24,096 nt of DNA from the NCBI RefSeq assembly GCF_002585305.1, contig NZ_NUNF01000048.1:1-24096 (forward strand), written 5' to 3'. Position 1 is the first letter of the stretch; every line of letters begins with the position of its first letter. The position numbers and the translations under genes were made by a program. Below are positions 22,991 through 24,096 of the stretch, in pieces. The notes under the pieces were generated by a model that saw only the letters and a list, made by a program, of their open reading frames with translations, was not told where the DNA came from and did no database searches. The DNA is from Bacillus sp. AFS037270. GTDB taxonomy: Bacteria; Bacillota; Bacilli; Bacillales_B; DSM-18226.

Positions 22991-23396
22991 TAATACTTAC
23001 TCGATAAAAAAAAGTGACTTTATGATCAAGTCAGCCTTAGTTTATTTTGAGTTTGATATAAAAATAGTATGTGTAATCCCATATCCGTTTTAATATAAGC
23101 AAAAAAGCTCCTAAAGTATTAATTTTCTGAAAATAAATTAAATAAGAAATCAAATGAATACTATATACAAATCTAGTTAACATAACAGTCACATTCGGAA
23201 CCAGCAGATTACAAAAACCTTTGGGCGTCAAGGGATTTTCTGGGGTACCACCAGCAAAACGCAGTTATCTGTACTAGGAAATCAGGAGTATATAAAGTAT
23301 TCTAAGAAGAAAAATTGAGTAAAAAGTTACTTTAAATACTTGATATCTTAACTTCATAAATAATGTATTTAACGTATTTACAGTAGTGATGTCTTA

Positions 23397-23447
23397 TCAA
23401 TGAGAAACATCGAATAACCTTGCTTGATTAACCCGTATAATAGACAT
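23397..23447 (-). CDS. 16-aa peptide behind a perfect ribosome site
   Basis: AGGAGG lies 6 bases before ATG and the frame reads MSIIRVNQARLFDVSH before TGA. It looks like the N terminus of a longer protein cut short, or a leader peptide. No downstream continuation is seen in other frames. Confidence 0.25.
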   Translation of the reverse strand: MSIIRVNQARLFDVSH

Positions 23448-23585
23448 ATTTATCCTCCTAAAATATTAATAAAAGTCCTTGCGAATATTCACTTTAATAA
23501 ATATATTTCCTTATTTCCTATAGTTATGTGGTAATTATGATGAATTGCTATGTATTTAAAAAGAAATACCTATTGTAAAATTTAC

Positions 23586-23711
23586 GTGATTGAAGAAATC
23601 TCTTTGAAAGGAGCATGGGTAGGAAAAACACATCATGATCATCAAGAGGATACTAATCTAATTACAATAAACTAGCATTCACTTGAATTCAAAGAAGGTA
23701 TAAAAAAGTAA
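23586..23711 (+). pseudogene. Interrupted 41-codon frame
   Basis: From a GTG the frame reads IEEISLKGAWVGKTHHDHQE and on to TAG (23673-23675), then HSLEFKEGIKK and TAA. The protein-like wording on both sides of the TAG suggests a broken gene. The family is not recognised. Confidence 0.25.
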
Positions 23712-23862
23712 TTAAAATTGTATTAAGTACGGGAATATTTCATGCCTTTAGAATTTTAGTCACTAAAATATCTAAGTTGCCCTTTAACGTTAACCTGCTG
23801 ACTGCATTAGTAACGGCGGTACGCTTTGGGCTCTGTTTCACGTTTTCATGCCGTTTTAACTC

Positions 23863-23991
23863 TTAAATCCCTACCATAAACGGTTTAGGCTGCTGCTTCT
23901 GATCCTTCCAATAATCCCGCTACACCTTTATTTGCTCCGGCGTTACAAAGGTGAACTGTCACTTCTTAACGCCTCGAACGCGATTAGCCAT
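23863..23991 (-). pseudogene. Interrupted 42-codon frame with a strong ribosome site
   Basis: GGGGAG lies 8 bases before the ATG. The frame reads MANRVRGVKK, TGA, QFTFVTPEQIKV, TAG, RDYWKDQKQQPKPFMVGI, TAA. It is basic and protein-like with two internal stops. It may be a small phage or mobile-element protein, but I cannot name it. Confidence 0.35.
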
Positions 23992-24049
23992 TGCGTCATC
24001 TCCCCGTTTCTATATACCTTTATTATACTCAAACAAATGTTCTGTATAA

Positions 24050-24087
24050 ATAAAAAAGAAAAACGCTTCTCTTCCTTAGAGCGCGTT
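24050..24087 (-). terminator. Minus-strand terminator for a gene beyond the window
   Basis: On the minus strand AACGC pairs with GCGTT, with an inner CTCT/AGAG, followed by TTTCTTTTTTA. It would end a transcript entering from the right edge. Confidence 0.5.
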
Positions 24088-24096
24088 ACTTTCTAA

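Larger units (their letters stand above)
22761..24096. other. 1.3-kb gene-poor right flank
   Basis: No intact gene is convincing here. A 64-aa minus-strand frame (23037-23231) lacks a ribosome site but is followed by a small hairpin with a T run (23028-23033 pairing with 23015-23020, then TTTTTTT on the minus strand). A TGATGG-TAT-CCATCA palindrome (22840-22854) lies in the SDR2 leader and could be an operator. Other remnants are listed separately. Confidence 0.5.

Noticed and set aside
1..24096. tRNA, rRNA, CRISPR arrays and complete insertion sequences
   Set aside because: I looked for cloverleaf-like stretches, regularly spaced repeats and transposase motifs by eye and saw none that hold up.

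Overview
The window looks like a chromosomal segment of an endospore-forming member of the Bacillaceae (Priestia/Neobacillus-like). The evidence is low GC, strong GGAGG ribosome sites with frequent GTG/TTG starts, a PhaQ/PhaP pair of the Bacillus megaterium type, an Sda sporulation checkpoint protein and CcpA-type cre sites. This placement is inferred from gene content only.

Left part (1-4500): gene debris and small regulators. A LysR-type regulator has lost its DNA-binding domain. It is followed by a 56-aa orphan protein, a short sda gene, and phaQ-phaP on the minus strand without the phaRBC genes that normally diverge from them. Next come decayed fragments: a coiled-coil remnant, a small frame with a stop, and the C-terminal half of an ABC sugar-binding protein. 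Several orphan terminators mark genes that are gone.

Core (4508-22760): an accessory glycoside-utilisation locus. Almost every catabolic gene is on the minus strand. In transcription order they are an SDR, a GH106-related glycosidase, a cytochrome P450, a GH43 enzyme, a frameshifted TIM-barrel isomerase/epimerase, a GH1 enzyme, a second SDR, a XylR-like ROK repressor, a GH2 enzyme and a GPH-family symporter. Two AraC-family regulators with the same architecture are on the plus strand; each starts divergently from a catabolic gene (AraC1 from the symporter, AraC2 from GH43). None of the glycosidases has a visible signal peptide, so they probably act in the cytoplasm on small glycosides brought in by the symporter. 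GH2, GH1, GH43 and GH106-like enzymes together with a P450 and two SDRs suggest a substrate with several different sugars on an oxidisable aglycone, such as a plant secondary-metabolite glycoside, or else decorated hemicellulose oligosaccharides. This is inference.

Regulation: a related A/T-rich sequence (core TCGTAATTTTTTGTG or close variants) occurs upstream of GPH/AraC1, GH2, GH43/AraC2, GH106-like and the last SDR, always in the same orientation relative to the catabolic genes. An 18-bp stretch is identical between the first two sites. This looks like a locus-wide AraC operator. cre-like sites upstream of GPH, GH2 and GH43 suggest added catabolite repression.

Right part (22761-24096): about 1.3 kb with no convincing intact gene. 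It holds tiny frames behind good ribosome sites, interrupted remnants and a terminator for a gene beyond the window.
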